Source: Histoplasma ohiense (Eukaryota; Ascomycota; Eurotiomycetes; Onygenales; Ajellomycetaceae). From it: 64,000 nt of DNA. Positions 46,174 through 56,700 of the stretch are shown here, in pieces (position 1 is the stretch's first letter; the number at the start of each line of letters is the position of its first letter). Made by a program: the position numbers and the translations under genes. The notes under the pieces are model-generated. The model was not told the origin of the DNA. It saw only the letters and a program-made list of their open reading frames with translations, and searched no databases. Location: contig JAEVHH010000001.1 of assembly GCA_017607445.1 (NCBI GenBank), positions 2,542,001-2,606,000 of the forward strand. The letters run 5' to 3'.

Positions 46174-47788
46174 ATGGGCAACTCCGAGACTATGCCGGTT
46201 AAATGGTTAAATACATCAATACCAGGCGCAACTACCATCCTCGCACGCCTGCTGCACCTCTTCACCACGACGCTATACATCCAGCCTCGAGATGCGGGCA
46301 CGGAAATTCCGAGCAGCAATCGACAGGGCGAAAGCTGTATATCTAAAGAAAAACCAATGGTATGTAATACGGCTACAAAACTACTAGTGCCGACAGGATA
46401 CCCAAATTCAACTTCCACTCGAGTCAAATTCCAGCTTGAGAAACGAATCTTACGTTCATATATTTATCTGTCTAGGAAATGCGCCCACTGACCAAAAGTT
46501 TCCTGTGGCCGTAGTGACGATGAAACACTAGCTTTCGACGGAGTTGGCACATCCTCGTGCTGGGGCAGGCTCCCAGTTGAGATCAAGATCAATATCTTCA
46601 GGCGTTGTCGACTGCAGGACGTGGTTAATCTGAGACTGGTCTCCAGAGCTTTCAGCACCCTTATAGATATTCACGAGCAGGCCATTTCGCGGGAATATCT
46701 ACGGTTGCGGAGGCATGGAAGTCTGCCATCTCCCATCGATGAATCAAGAACATATACAAGAGAACCGGAGGATGATGTGATTCTTCTCTCGGATCTGTTT
46801 CCGCCGCCCAGGGCTGAAAATGGTGCGAATGATGTGTATTCATTCCGGTACCTCTGGAGTCTGCGGAGGAGGCAGGAAGCGTGTTCCAAACTTGCAAATC
46901 ATCTCGCAGACAGTGTGTTGGAGAGGTACTTGCAAAGTGATCCTGCTCATAGAGCTGTATTTACATCTAAAAAGGACTTTCAAGCCTATCGTGAAGGCGG
47001 AATAGCGCAGTTGCAATTCAAGCTTACACCCCTCATGTGAGTATATACAAGCATCTCCATAATTGCCCAACGGCGGCGCCATCATTACCCAGCCTATTTA
47101 CTATTTTTTTTTTTTAAAAAAAAAATTGACGTAGCCGTCTAATAACCACTATCCTAGGTTTTATACTCTATTCTTCTTAGAGACATACGCGCAGGCCCGG
47201 TCTGAACTTCAGTCCAACCTCTACGCCGTATACAAGGCTGGCCGACTTCCTGTCACCATTCAACCCGCCGACCGCACCATAATGTTCCGCAAACTTCAGG
47301 CTAAAATCGTCAGTAGTCCTCCATTTACCAACACCCGAACACTCGTGTCGACCCACCATTGCATCCACCTTCTCGTCTCCTATCTGCAACTCACACTCTC
47401 CTCCGAGCCGCCATTCCCCACGTCTTGCGATCTGTGGATTAGCATGCTGCTCACCACATCCGGGCTAGGCCGGATTGCCGAATTTTTCGCCGCTGAGAAG
47501 GGAGGGGGTAATAACCAGCGCAGCATACGGAGGGAGTTCATGCGGAATATGCAAGCCGATTTAGATGCGATTAGGAACGATGAGCGGGCCTCTAAAGTAT
47601 ATGGGAGCGGGGAAGAAAGTAGGAGGCCGCCCCGCCTACGGGAAATTTGGTTTGAGGCAGCGAGGAATGAAATGGAGGTTCGCGGGGTCATGCCGCATCA
47701 GACAGAGGATTGGGTGATTGTATGGGAAGGGGCGAAGATTAGTATTGGTTGTCAAAACTGTGAAGGGGAGGATGGGTGGCTGGCATGA
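46174..47788 (+). CDS. F-box protein, 5' end uncertain
   Basis: The clear coding part runs from about 46510 to 47036, then, after a GTGAGT...CTAG intron (47037-47157), from 47158 to 47788. An F-box-like motif opens it: LPVEIKINIFRRCRLQDVVN, then LRLVSRAFSTLI. The remainder (YLWSLRRRQEACSKLANHLA, FYTLFFLETYAQARSELQ, SCDLWISMLLTTSGLGRIAE) resembles fungal F-box proteins of unknown target. No in-frame ATG precedes the F-box in its own exon; the likeliest start is the ATG at 46174, joined through an intron that may begin at 46340 (T|GTATAT) or 46360 (GTATGT). I could not settle the junction. F-box proteins bring substrates to SCF ubiquitin ligases. Confidence 0.65.
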
Positions 47789-49060
47789 TTCCTGCATCAT
47801 TTTTCTTTTTGCCCAGTTGTGCGTCCTTTTTCCGTTAAGCCTCTTGTCGACTGGTATATGGTTTCTTCCTTTACTAAGATTTACTACCCCATGAGCCTTA
47901 TTGTTCAGGCAAAAGGCGATCACGATCACGATTGACGAATATTTAGATCTACGTGTTAGAACTTGAGTGCATTCCATCTATCATCACATCAAATATCAAT
48001 AAATACAACGACTTGATATGTATGTCCAGCAAGCCCAATTATGTTACCCAAGTGTGGGACACAGCAAATACATATTCTTTTGCCGAGCCAAATTGCTTTT
48101 GGCCTTATCAACCACCGGCAAAACTGTTTTTACACACCAAGTCACGGAGCTAAGACTAGTGGCACAGGTGTCAAAAGTGCATGATGCATGCTCCACAGAA
48201 AAATATAAATTCCTCATACTTACACAATGCATAGATGTTGATTTATGTGTATCTTTTCTATAACTATTCGATATGATAAATTTCCACTATATATATGTTC
48301 AAGTTCAGTGTGTGTATTGAACTATGATTATGAGTATATATATATATAAATCTCTCATATTATTGCAGTGTAAATATCACTAATTACTATAATATGATTT
48401 ATCTTAGATATTTATTTTACACGAAGAATTTAATTGAAATATATAATAAACTTTGTATATAGTACAATATATATTCTTCAATCAAATCAATGTTATTATT
48501 AGACGGAGCGAAGCGAAGTCTCTAAGCATGCACATGCCTGCTCCATGACTACACATAAGAATTTTTGCCACAAAAGCTCCAACCGCACACGTGTGCATGT
48601 GGCAGCACACAAACACACAGTACAACAAAACAAATTTGCCGATGAATCTGGCCTTCGGGAGATAACAGGGCACTTGGGCTGACAGATGCCCTGAAGTGCA
48701 TCAGCCGGCAGAACCTGCGCGGCCAGCATTAGTTATTTTCAGGGTATCTTGCTTTATCTTTCAAACAGTCCCAGATGGAGATGCCTTGTCATTGGAGTTA
48801 GCTATATCAAATCGTCTCACGAAACCTGATACATCATAAACCGGAAATCTGTAAGGTGGACACCATAGGGTTGCTCGCTTCTTGCTCGAGGGTGGTTATA
48901 ACATCAGCGTGCAGTTCGATATCTTTTTAATTTCCACCAAGGAATACCGTCCGAGTCAATCGAAAATTATGCCACTCCGTATTGTGCTCGATTATGTTCC
49001 AACCGCGTGGTCACCCGGCTATGTTAGCCAGAAGTGGATGCACAGTCCCGAGGACTGAGT
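47789..49060. other. AT-rich intergenic DNA at the left side of the repeat island
   Basis: Very AT-rich from 48250 to 48480 with TA runs (near 48335-48350). No gene is supported. Sequence composition changes here relative to the gene-dense region on the left, which fits the edge of a transposon-derived block. Confidence 0.5.
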
Positions 49061-49160
49061 CTTTCAAGAGTTGCTATCTGAATCCTGTTCTTCTCCTTAC
49101 TATGTATATAGGGATCTCTTTAGCGTAGCACTCCCCCATGCCCTTTGGGAGGCTCTGGAG

Positions 49161-49179
49161 GCGCAGGCAACGCCTGCGC
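49161..49179. repeat. Perfect GC-rich palindrome
   Basis: GCGCAGGC, loop AAC, GCCTGCGC: 8-bp arms, followed by CGACCCCCGGGACG. It stands out sharply in an AT-rich neighbourhood. Confidence 0.7.
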
Positions 49180-49329
49180 GACCCCCGGGACGTTAAGCGA
49201 ATACATACATACTCGGCTATGTTATTCAAGGCAGAGTCGCTCTATATTCATCACCGGATGGGAGAATGGAACGTAAGCAGCGTTCCTTAGAATCATTTTG
49301 AACTGCTTCCCTACATTGATCATATAGGT

Positions 49330-49470
49330 TCAAATTGTTCCATATCCTTCAACCCTTGTTGTCGAATCTCCAGTATATGCTTGTTCTTCTGCCGATTCGA
49401 ACGTCAGGAATGTCGATCGATTATTGTGTATATGCCGCTCAGCGCCGGTATCAAATATCCAGGAATCTCG
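49330..49470 (-). other. Retropepsin-like protease motif, copia type
   Basis: The minus strand reads SWIFDTGAERHIHNNRSTFL, then EEQAYTGDSTTRVEGYGTI and a stop. A second DTGA core, here with the W-x-x-DTGA-x-x-H-I and later EGxGT arrangement characteristic of Ty1/copia, so it cannot belong to the same protein as the motif at 49952-49895. A YVP-like segment follows at about 49270. Confidence 0.7.
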
Positions 49471-49894
49471 AAGATAGGGGCGAAGGCTAGAAGGAGAATT
49501 TTTCGACACTCGTATTTAGCTGTTTTATCCATCGATCAACAGGCGTGATATCAGAAGTGACAGAAGATTGATCGATAGGTTGATCAATAAGTTGATCAGT
49601 AGGTTCTCTCTTTCCTTCTAGAAGAACCATGCCACCTAGTGCTTGTTCTACCATCTCAGTGTTAGAAGCAGCAGCTCTGGTAATGCTGCATCTATCTTCT
49701 TCTTGATATCATCATTCTTAGTGCCTCATCAACCTTCTTACATCGGTTCTCGTTTTTTTCCCCATCATTCAGGCTTCTGACTTGGATTGAGATAGTAGCA
49801 TTTGATCCAGGGATGGCTTGCTCCGCAAATGCAAGTTCTTGCTCGACTGCTTGAATAGCCTTTGGTTTACCTTGCATCTTTGAAAGGCACTTAC

Positions 49895-49952
49895 TTGGAT
49901 GCCCAAGTGTGGGATACAAAGTTCGCATCTGCTCCTGAGTCCACTAATGTCC
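49895..49952 (-). other. Retropepsin-like protease motif, gypsy type
   Basis: The minus strand reads WTLVDSGADANFVSHTWASK. The DSGA core with preceding hydrophobic residues and the following NFVS is the active-site pattern of Ty3/gypsy aspartic proteases. It runs into an open frame to 49692 without a recognisable reverse transcriptase. Confidence 0.7.
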
Positions 49953-50119
49953 ACGCTATACAGAACACCCAGCATCTGTTAACATCCAGGTATTCATTGC
50001 TAATGAACATTTATCTTGCAGCTTGGTAGTTCGAATTCCCAATGCAGCAGCTCCCACAATTGGGATTGCTGGTTTTTTGCTTGTCAAACCTGGTTACACT
50101 TCTCTGGGTATAACATCCA

Positions 50120-50161
50120 GCAACCATTCGCGACATGACCCTTCTTGTGACAATGTGAGCA
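50120..50161 (-). other. CCHC zinc knuckle of a gag polyprotein
   Basis: The minus strand encodes CSHCHKKGHVANGC, a perfect CX2CX4HX4C zinc knuckle, the nucleocapsid motif that binds retroelement RNA. Confidence 0.85.
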
Positions 50162-50250
50162 CTCCTTCATCCAATTATTCTTATCTTTCGTAGGTCGCTA
50201 ATGAATTCTTCCCAGGGAGGTAGAGTTCGCATATTATGTGGATATTGATA

Positions 50251-50436
50251 TCAGCGCTGTTGCATGTCAACATCGAAATGGGTAACTGCTTCGATGATCT
50301 TGCGGTGGTCATATTCATTGTAATAGGCAAGGTCGCTGGCGTGAAATGCAATAGCAGCAGTAACAAAGGTCTCAAATTCCTTCATGCTTCGGCCCTGGAA
50401 TTTCTCCACATCTTTTCTTGGAGGATGTCCACTCAT
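50251..50436 (-). pseudogene. Gypsy-type gag, N-terminal piece
   Basis: Reads KDVEKFQGRSMKEFETFVTA, HASDLAYYNEYDHRKIIEAV and THFDVDMQQR, then after a stop continues as LPPWEEFISDLRK. This resembles the N-terminal capsid part of gypsy gag, yet here it lies after the C-terminal half, so the natural order is inverted or two copies are fused. Confidence 0.5.
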
Positions 50437-50477
50437 GCCAGGATCTTGTTAATTCCAGTTGCCAAAGCGGTACCCGG

Positions 50478-51000
50478 CTACGTCTCCCGTTGATTGTATT
50501 TGTGGTGCTTTTCTGCCGAGGTATCAGGCGCTCTTGGTGCAGGTTCCGGTGGATCTTGAGTTGAATTAGTTTGCTCCTCTCGTTTCCTTTTGTTCTGACG
50601 GTTACCAGATTTATCAGGGCGACGTTGGTTGCCTATAAACCTTGCAGTCTTGCCCTTATGAATAGCTCGCCGTCGCTCCGGCATATTCTCCTCGATCGAC
50701 TGCAATCTTCGAAGGGGTTCGTCATAATCCCAGGGTTCTTGGGTATAACAAAGGAGTTCATTGCGTATCACTGGTAAAACTTTACTTCGTAGGTTATCCA
50801 TTCTTTGCTGCTCATCGTACGGGGGTAGGTAATATTCCCAATCTTCGAGATATTTGGAGAACTCGCGTAACGATTGCCATTCTTTTTGATAAGCATCTTG
50901 AAACCTTTGGCTTGCTAACCGGCGCTGGTTCTGCGGGTCATTTGTCTGCATTTCTAGATGCGAGAGCATGTCATCAAAGGTTAATGGCATCGCCCCTAGT
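50478..51000 (-). pseudogene. Gypsy-type gag, C-terminal half
   Basis: An open frame with LTFDDMLSHLEMQTNDPQNQ, then RFQDAYQKEWQSLREFSKYL, YYLPPYDEQQRMDNLRSKVL and LLCYTQEPWDYDEPLRRLQ, a pattern typical of fungal Ty3/gypsy gag downstream of the capsid N-terminal domain. It ends in a basic linker (NQRRPDKSGNRQNKRKREEQ). No gag N-terminus precedes it; instead copia gag does, so a junction lies near 51000-51030. Confidence 0.65.
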
Positions 51001-51018
51001 CTAGATTGTCCTGCTTGC

Positions 51019-51748
51019 CTACCATTCAAGGTAGCAAGATTGGACACAAGCAGTCCTGGCCTGGTATATCCCTTTTTTGTGATATTTGGATCGGAAATCA
51101 TTTACCACATCTGTGAAGGAGAAGTTCTCCTTACCCCCTATCTCAATTTCCCTTTTTCGAACGGTGACGTATGGAATATCGATGGGTATATTGGCACGGA
51201 AGAAGTCCTTCCATATATCAAAATTGCCATCTATACCAGAGTGCTTGATCTCCTTTTCAATCAGTGTCCAAGCATCTAACCACCTGTTTAGGCACCTTTT
51301 GCAGGTTCTGATACTTCTGCCGTACTTCATATTGGCAGTCCGCGGTCCTAGGGGATAATCTCTTCTTAAGAGTAATCCGAAGGTCCTTGAAATCAATGAG
51401 ATCATTTCCATCAGTTGCTATCTCTAGCACACTAGCAGATACCGTCCTGAATATCTCCTTCTTGATCTTACTGACACCTTCAAGCTTAGCTCGATAGATA
51501 TTTCTATCATTGTTATACTTAGTATTCTCCATATCCCATCTAATTTTTGCTGCCTTGGTGTGCTCGATGGGGAACTCTGGAGGAGTAGGTATAGGTATTT
51601 GGCTCGTTCGATTGGGACTTTCTTCACTAACAAGATCCAGTACTTGTGGTTCTATGGCAAGACTTAGCATCATCTTGTACCACAAGTTCCAATTCTTGGA
51701 GGAACCCAAGAAGGGCGATGATTTTGATGACAGATTTTCCGTTGACAT
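51019..51748 (-). pseudogene. Copia-type gag, frameshifted
   Basis: Starts at the ATG at 51748 (MSTENLSSKSSPFLGSSKNW, followed by NLWYKMMLSLA). The first frame ends at a stop at 51257 just after KYQNLQKVPKQ. Another frame continues the same protein from about 51300 (LDAWTLIEKEIKHSGIDGNF, FRANIPIDIPYVTVRKREIE, FTDVVNDFRSKYHKKG) to 51019. One small indel near 51290 explains the break. The layout, including the W-x-x-W start and the following helices, is that of Ty1/copia gag. Confidence 0.7.
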
Positions 51749-52012
51749 CTTGGTCGTTTGGATACGGATAAAAAATAGATATAGAATCGAACAAAGGATG
51801 ATATAGATCGAACGGATATAGATCAATATATGATCAATCGGATATAGGTTATGGCGCTATCGCTCGCTGATAAGGAGACCGATGAGGATCGGATGGATAT
51901 AAATAAATGCTGCACTCGTCGCCGATGAGGAGGTCGGTGAGATCGGATAGATAGATAAAGATGTAATCAGATAGATATATAATAGATATCAATATAGCGA
52001 TTGGTAGCTAAC

Positions 52013-52025
52013 CCGGGCTCATAAC
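52013..52025 (-). other. Candidate retroelement primer binding site (initiator tRNA-Met)
   Basis: On the minus strand GTTATGAGCCCGG is complementary to the anticodon stem-loop of eukaryotic initiator tRNA-Met (CCGGGCTCATAAC), as used in half-tRNA priming by copia and Ty5. It directly follows CCGACA, an expected LTR terminus, at 52026-52031. Confidence 0.55.
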
Positions 52026-52026
52026 T

Positions 52027-53732
52027 GTCGGAACGATGGAATATCCGAATATTGACCCCATCCGTCTGGACAGTCTTCAGGAAAGTGATCTTGCTAGAGT
52101 TCGAAAACTACGAACCAACCACGAGAGAGGAAGTAGTCTCCATGTTCTCATCTCGAACCAAACTCCCAAGCTCAGCCTTCAGAATCACAACCAAGTTGCC
52201 CAATAAGACAATCCTTGGCCAATCAATCCCCCTGCTGATCAGCGCCAGCCACCTCCCGGATGATTCCACCCAATTCGTCCCAACAATGCGTCTCCACCAT
52301 CTCAAACTAGCCATTGAATGTGCACAGCCTTTTGCGCCTTTGCATCCTTTGGCTGCAAAAACAACGAAGGAAAGATCAATCAGCTCACTCTTATCGACCG
52401 CTCTCATCTTGATATTCCCCTGGAACCCCCCGCGGCCAATATGGTGAGCTTCTAGACATATTCTGTCTCCCTTCGCTCACGCATAGTTTCACGAGAAATC
52501 TCGTTCAGTGCAGATACAGCTTTCAGCTGAAGATCGTGGTTTGAGTGCCTGGCTGCACGAAGACTATCTGGGCGAGTCGAACGTTGTTGAGGTTTGTCGT
52601 CGTCTTATTTGCAGCTGCCCCTGGGCCGCCACCACTACTGTGCATCAGCGGCGGCGGCAGCGGCAGAGGAAGATCGGATGCAGCTGCTTCTCAACCTTGA
52701 ACGAGGGGCTAAAAAGGTTCGTCGTGGTGCGATCCGGGGTCGGAAAAACAGCTCGGCATGGTCCTAATCCGGCATGGTATAAAAGTTGCAAGACCTGGTT
52801 GGTTATTATTCTCTGTCTAGTGGCTAGCGGCAGCTAATATGCACGAGTGCATACTCCACGATTCCTCTCAATGATGTTGATTTTGCGTATTTTGCAAGGC
52901 CCTAACTCCTAACCCTTAGAGGAAATAAGAATGCTCTCCCATTGACATCGGGATAGCTATCCATAGATAATATATATAATGTATAGTGTATGAGGTGCAA
53001 AGCCGATGCTGGAAAAATAGCTCGGCGTGGTGCAATTGATGGTGGTTGAACTTTTTAGCAACCACGTTCAACTATGTCCCGGCGCTGTTTCGACATGTGC
53101 TTTCATTTCCTTACATGTTTAACCCTAATGATTTGTTTTCAGTGTATGTATTTTGCTACTATTGTTGGATATTACGAATTCCTTATGATCTCTTTTTTTT
53201 GCGGAACACTCTTCTTCCATGGCGATGCCTCTCCTGGACATGCAACCCAGATGTTGCATTGATGGTTTGTTAAAGTTGAAAAAATTTTGTATAAATAGGC
53301 GGGGAAAAAATGAAGCACTCTCTTATCTCATTTCAGGTTATCATGAAATTAGCTCGTTATGAGCAGTTTTTACGTCCTTCGATTTCTGATATCTCAAGTA
53401 ACTCTTAACCTCGGGTTAGAGATCTTAGCAGACACACAGAGTATAGATACTGTGGTTGTTAAAATGGGTCAAATATTTCGGAGGCTCCCGTGTTTATTGT
53501 CTTGAGTTTGCTTCTTCCGTCCTTCTGCGGCAAGTACATTTCGATGGGTTATTCCAATGATACGTCAAAATAATCGCAAACAGTGACCAAACATGGGACA
53601 AGCGATATCGCAACGACGGAGGGAGGATAGGGTATCTGGATTCATCTTGAAGGTTGCAGAGTACAGGTTCCCCCCCCCACTGGTCGGGCAGTAGCCAAGA
53701 ACGGCTTTGGTTGGTTCACATTGCCATTGCTA
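52027..53732. other. Degraded sequence right of the retroelement
   Basis: From 52052 to about 52560 there is a broken coding-like stretch (KLPNKTILGQSIPLLISASH, then HLPDDSTQFVPTMRLHHLKL; after a frame change LIDRSHLDIPLEPPAA), faintly like a fungal arrestin-type N-terminal region; too damaged to call a gene. Farther right, a 21-bp motif occurs twice (52742-52762 and 53011-53031). The rest has no supported gene. Confidence 0.4.
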
Positions 53733-55427
53733 TCAACTGTCAATGCCCCAGAGTTTCACCGTACGATCGTGGCCACAGCTGGCAATCCATTTCACATCAT
53801 CGCTCACATCGACGCTAAGAACATTTCCGGAATGTCCGCTCAAGGACTTGACAAGTGACCAGTCATCCGCACTGAACACGTTGACATTCTTGTCAAACCC
53901 ACTAGAAACGAAGAAGGTGCCCGATTTCTTTGGTTGTACTGGCTGTGAGGGCGACGATGATGATTGGTCATCTCCTGGTATTGAAGGGCTAACGGGATTG
54001 TCGATTGCGACGCCATTCTGGTCTTGCAACGGGATGGATGGGAGGCATGAAGCTGTTGATTCAGTTCCTTTATACCACCTGAGGTCTGAGACAACGCCGC
54101 GATGAGCTCCTACCCCACCTGTGCACCGCACCTGTCTGATATCCCAGCATTTCACCCAGCCATCACCTGAGCCAGAAAGCACACGATATCCGTCAGCGCC
54201 CCAATCCAGGCCATATATTTCTCGGATATGTCCTTCCAAAATCATAACGGTTCGACCAGTCCGTAGATCCCAGATGCGCCCATAACTATCCAGACCACCG
54301 CTGGCAAGGAGAGAGCCATCGGAATTAAATGCCAACGAGTAAACTTCTCGAGAATGGCCTTCCTGTAGGAGAAGCTCAGTGCAAGTCGCGACGTCCCAAA
54401 GTCGCCAAGTTGTGTCGTAGGAAGCAGAGGCAAGGTAATCTCCTGAAGGGTGAAATTCCACGCGACAAACGCGCCCTGAGTGGCCAGACAATGTCGCCAC
54501 TGGTGTGTCTTGAGTGAGAGACCAAAGGTTGACGTTTCCTTCACCTCCTCCCGACGCTAGGTTGACAGATGACTCTGATACGTTAGATTCGGGTTTCGTA
54601 GCACCTGGATACCATGAAATTCCGCCAACGCGATCCGTATGGCCCCGTAATGTAACATTTTCATCTAAATTTGGCACGTTGAGAAGTTTAATCCCTCCTC
54701 CCCAATTTCCCGCTGCTAGGGTCTGACCATCCGGAGCAAAGCGCAAAATGCTGACTGGACGCTCGCCCGCGATTTGGGAACCATAGAGATCAAAACTCTG
54801 TAATTTCTCTTTCACGGCTTTGCGATGTTTGATATGTGTCCGTAGCGAGATGGTAGATTCTTCTTTCTGCCGCTCAACCCTGGCCTTTGCACGTGGTAGT
54901 GAATACCTTGCAATCTTCTGCCGGGCCTCTAATAATTCTGGTCCACCAGCAGTATAGAATTCCTCTTCACCTTCTGCCTCTTCTTCATCGCCGTCCTTTC
55001 CCTCTTTCATAGATACATCCTCTCCTTCTTCAGCAGCAGCCGCGTCAACAGCCTCCTTCTGTTCCTCGAGGTCCGTCAATAGCTCACGCAAGCGGTCTCG
55101 TCTATCTGAAGCATCTTCGCCGAAGAGGGTGATGGGATGTCCAAGCTCGCGTAATCTGGCACGAACTCGACTATCTTCGGTGGGAACGGCAATTGCGGCG
55201 GCTCTTCTGCGACGGGAAAATTGCGAAAGGATAGCAGAAGCTTTCTCAGGGGGGATGCCCGCAGCAGCAGCAGGCATGTCATAGTCCCGGTCGATCGCTA
55301 AGCTTGCGGAAAACAGAATATCAGTACACTGGCCATCCGCAAGTTTAGAGGATAAATAAACAAGAAGTGCGATAGTAATGTGTTCATTTGTTTGTTACTT
55401 ACGGACAGCATTTAAATCAATCCCCAT
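53733..55427 (-). CDS. PRP4: U4/U6 snRNP WD-repeat splicing factor Prp4
   Basis: Two exons, 55427-55403 (25 nt) and 55297-53733; 529 residues. Donor GTAAGT, acceptor CTTAG. The N-terminal half has the splicing-factor motif LRELGHPITLFGEDASDRRD followed by RLRELLTDLEEQ, an acidic linker and a basic helix (RTHIKHRKAVKEKLQSFDLY). Seven WD repeats follow; readable examples are ISWYPGATKP, VNLWSLTQDTPVATLSGHSG, DYLASASYDTTWRLWDVATC, LASGGLDSYGRIWDLRTG, RVLSGSGDGWVKCWDI and WIASCGHDRTVKLWGIDS. A disordered Ser/Pro insertion interrupts the sixth repeat. Prp4 (PRPF4) pairs with Prp3 in the U4/U6 di-snRNP and is needed for tri-snRNP formation. Confidence 0.93.
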
Positions 55428-56700
55428 TTCCGTATCCTATATTCCAACAGGCATGGCACTGATCAGCTAACGTAAGCAATGAAAACAGCAGGAAGCGCAA
55501 ATGTTCTTTTAAGGTAATTCTGTGTGAGCAATTCCATACGGATAGGAGGGTATATATAACCGTAAGGAATGGCAATGGGCGGGGCTCAAAATGCCTACCT
55601 CTGTGGCATCATTGACATATGCCCGTCTTGCAGGATGCATCTTGTCCCACCGGTCTCTCGGAAAAGAGGTAGAGTAAGGTTGGCCGAATTGAAGTGCGCG
55701 GGATTATAGAAACCACTATACACAGTCTTAACCTACAGGAATGTTATATAATGGTGGCATGGTGTTGAATGCTGAATGCTTGAATGTTTGAAGGTGAATT
55801 CTCCCACGAGCAACACGTGATCTCGCCGCCACAGACCCCTGCCCAAGCCCTGGAGTGGATTTTCAATCTGTAGCTAGACCGGGGCTAGTGCTGGAGCTAT
55901 CAACATCCAAGCTCCTTCACCGAATGAACCTCGACTCGTGAATGTTCAATGCAGAAGACCAGCGAATAATAAGTTAATCGCTAAATTGTTGTTGTATTCG
56001 GGGGACCAATTCCATACTGGATTGCTTGCATGACCCCCGCTTTAATTGCCGTATGGACACATAAAAATATATAATACAAACCTATTGATAGCTTCGAAGC
56101 TCGATGCCACATGTAGTAGTATTCTCTGTTGACCGCTGATCTGCAGAAGAGGGGAAACTATGTACTATGCACTCTGTATTATTGGCCTCAAAATTCAGAA
56201 GGACTGCGGGCTGCAAACGCCGAGAGAACTGGTTGCTGTTGTTGTTTTTGTTTTTGTTTTTGTTGTTGTTGTTGCTGCTGCTGTTGTTGTTGTTGTTGTC
56301 CGCCTGGCACCTGCGTGACCATCGGAAGACAGGAAGAAAGGGTGGCACTGGCCCCAGGACGCTGCTGCAGGATGCGAGGCCGGGCGGGATGCAGGTGGAA
56401 GTGTGTTGTTCTGTTAAGAAATGGTATTTGGTAAATTTGTTATTTATATTTCGTTTGTTCCAACCATGAGACAGATCCGTGCCTCTGAGGGACGCATTGG
56501 CCCACTTGCCCCTTCATACACTTGACTCGAAATATAAAGTTTTTGCTGCGCGTCTCGTCTGTCTGTGCTGATTTTAGATCGATGTTGACAGTTCCTTTCC
56601 AGCCTGTTTCAACGCAGTCCCGTCCACAATCCACAGCCTCCCACGTCGAGAAAATCCATCACAGCTACACGTTGGGCCGTTGCCACATTTGATTGAGAAG
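55428..56700. other. Divergent intergenic region with a TTG/TTTTTG microsatellite
   Basis: Upstream of PRP4 on the left and of the sterol reductase on the right. A repeat of TTG, TTTTTG and CTG units fills about 56232-56299; it creates long Cys, Leu or Asn runs in open frames that I reject as coding. Confidence 0.6.

Larger units (their letters stand above)
49061..52026 (-). mobile_element. Nested, degenerate LTR retrotransposon remnants (copia-like with gypsy-like pieces)
   Basis: Read on the minus strand from right to left: a primer-binding-site candidate (52025-52013), a 260-nt leader, a copia-type gag (51748 to about 51019, frameshifted), a gypsy-type gag C-terminal half (about 51000-50478), a gypsy-type gag N-terminal piece (50436-50251), a CCHC zinc knuckle (50161-50120), a gypsy-type protease motif (about 49952-49895), and a copia-type protease motif (49470-49330). 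Stops and frameshifts separate most parts, and no reverse transcriptase or integrase is seen. The copia parts lie outside and the gypsy parts inside, so one element probably inserted into the other. Confidence 0.75.

Noticed and set aside
49560..49605. Short repeated GTTGATCA units suggesting an array
   Set aside because: Only three irregular copies inside decayed element sequence; not a CRISPR or satellite.
50020..50040. A tRNA B-box-like TAGTTCGAATTCC
   Set aside because: No A box or cloverleaf could be drawn around it; it lies in the retroelement relic.
56129..56469. Open frames with long Cys, Leu or Asn runs
   Set aside because: They are the three readings of a TTG/TTTTTG/CTG microsatellite, with no domain outside the run.
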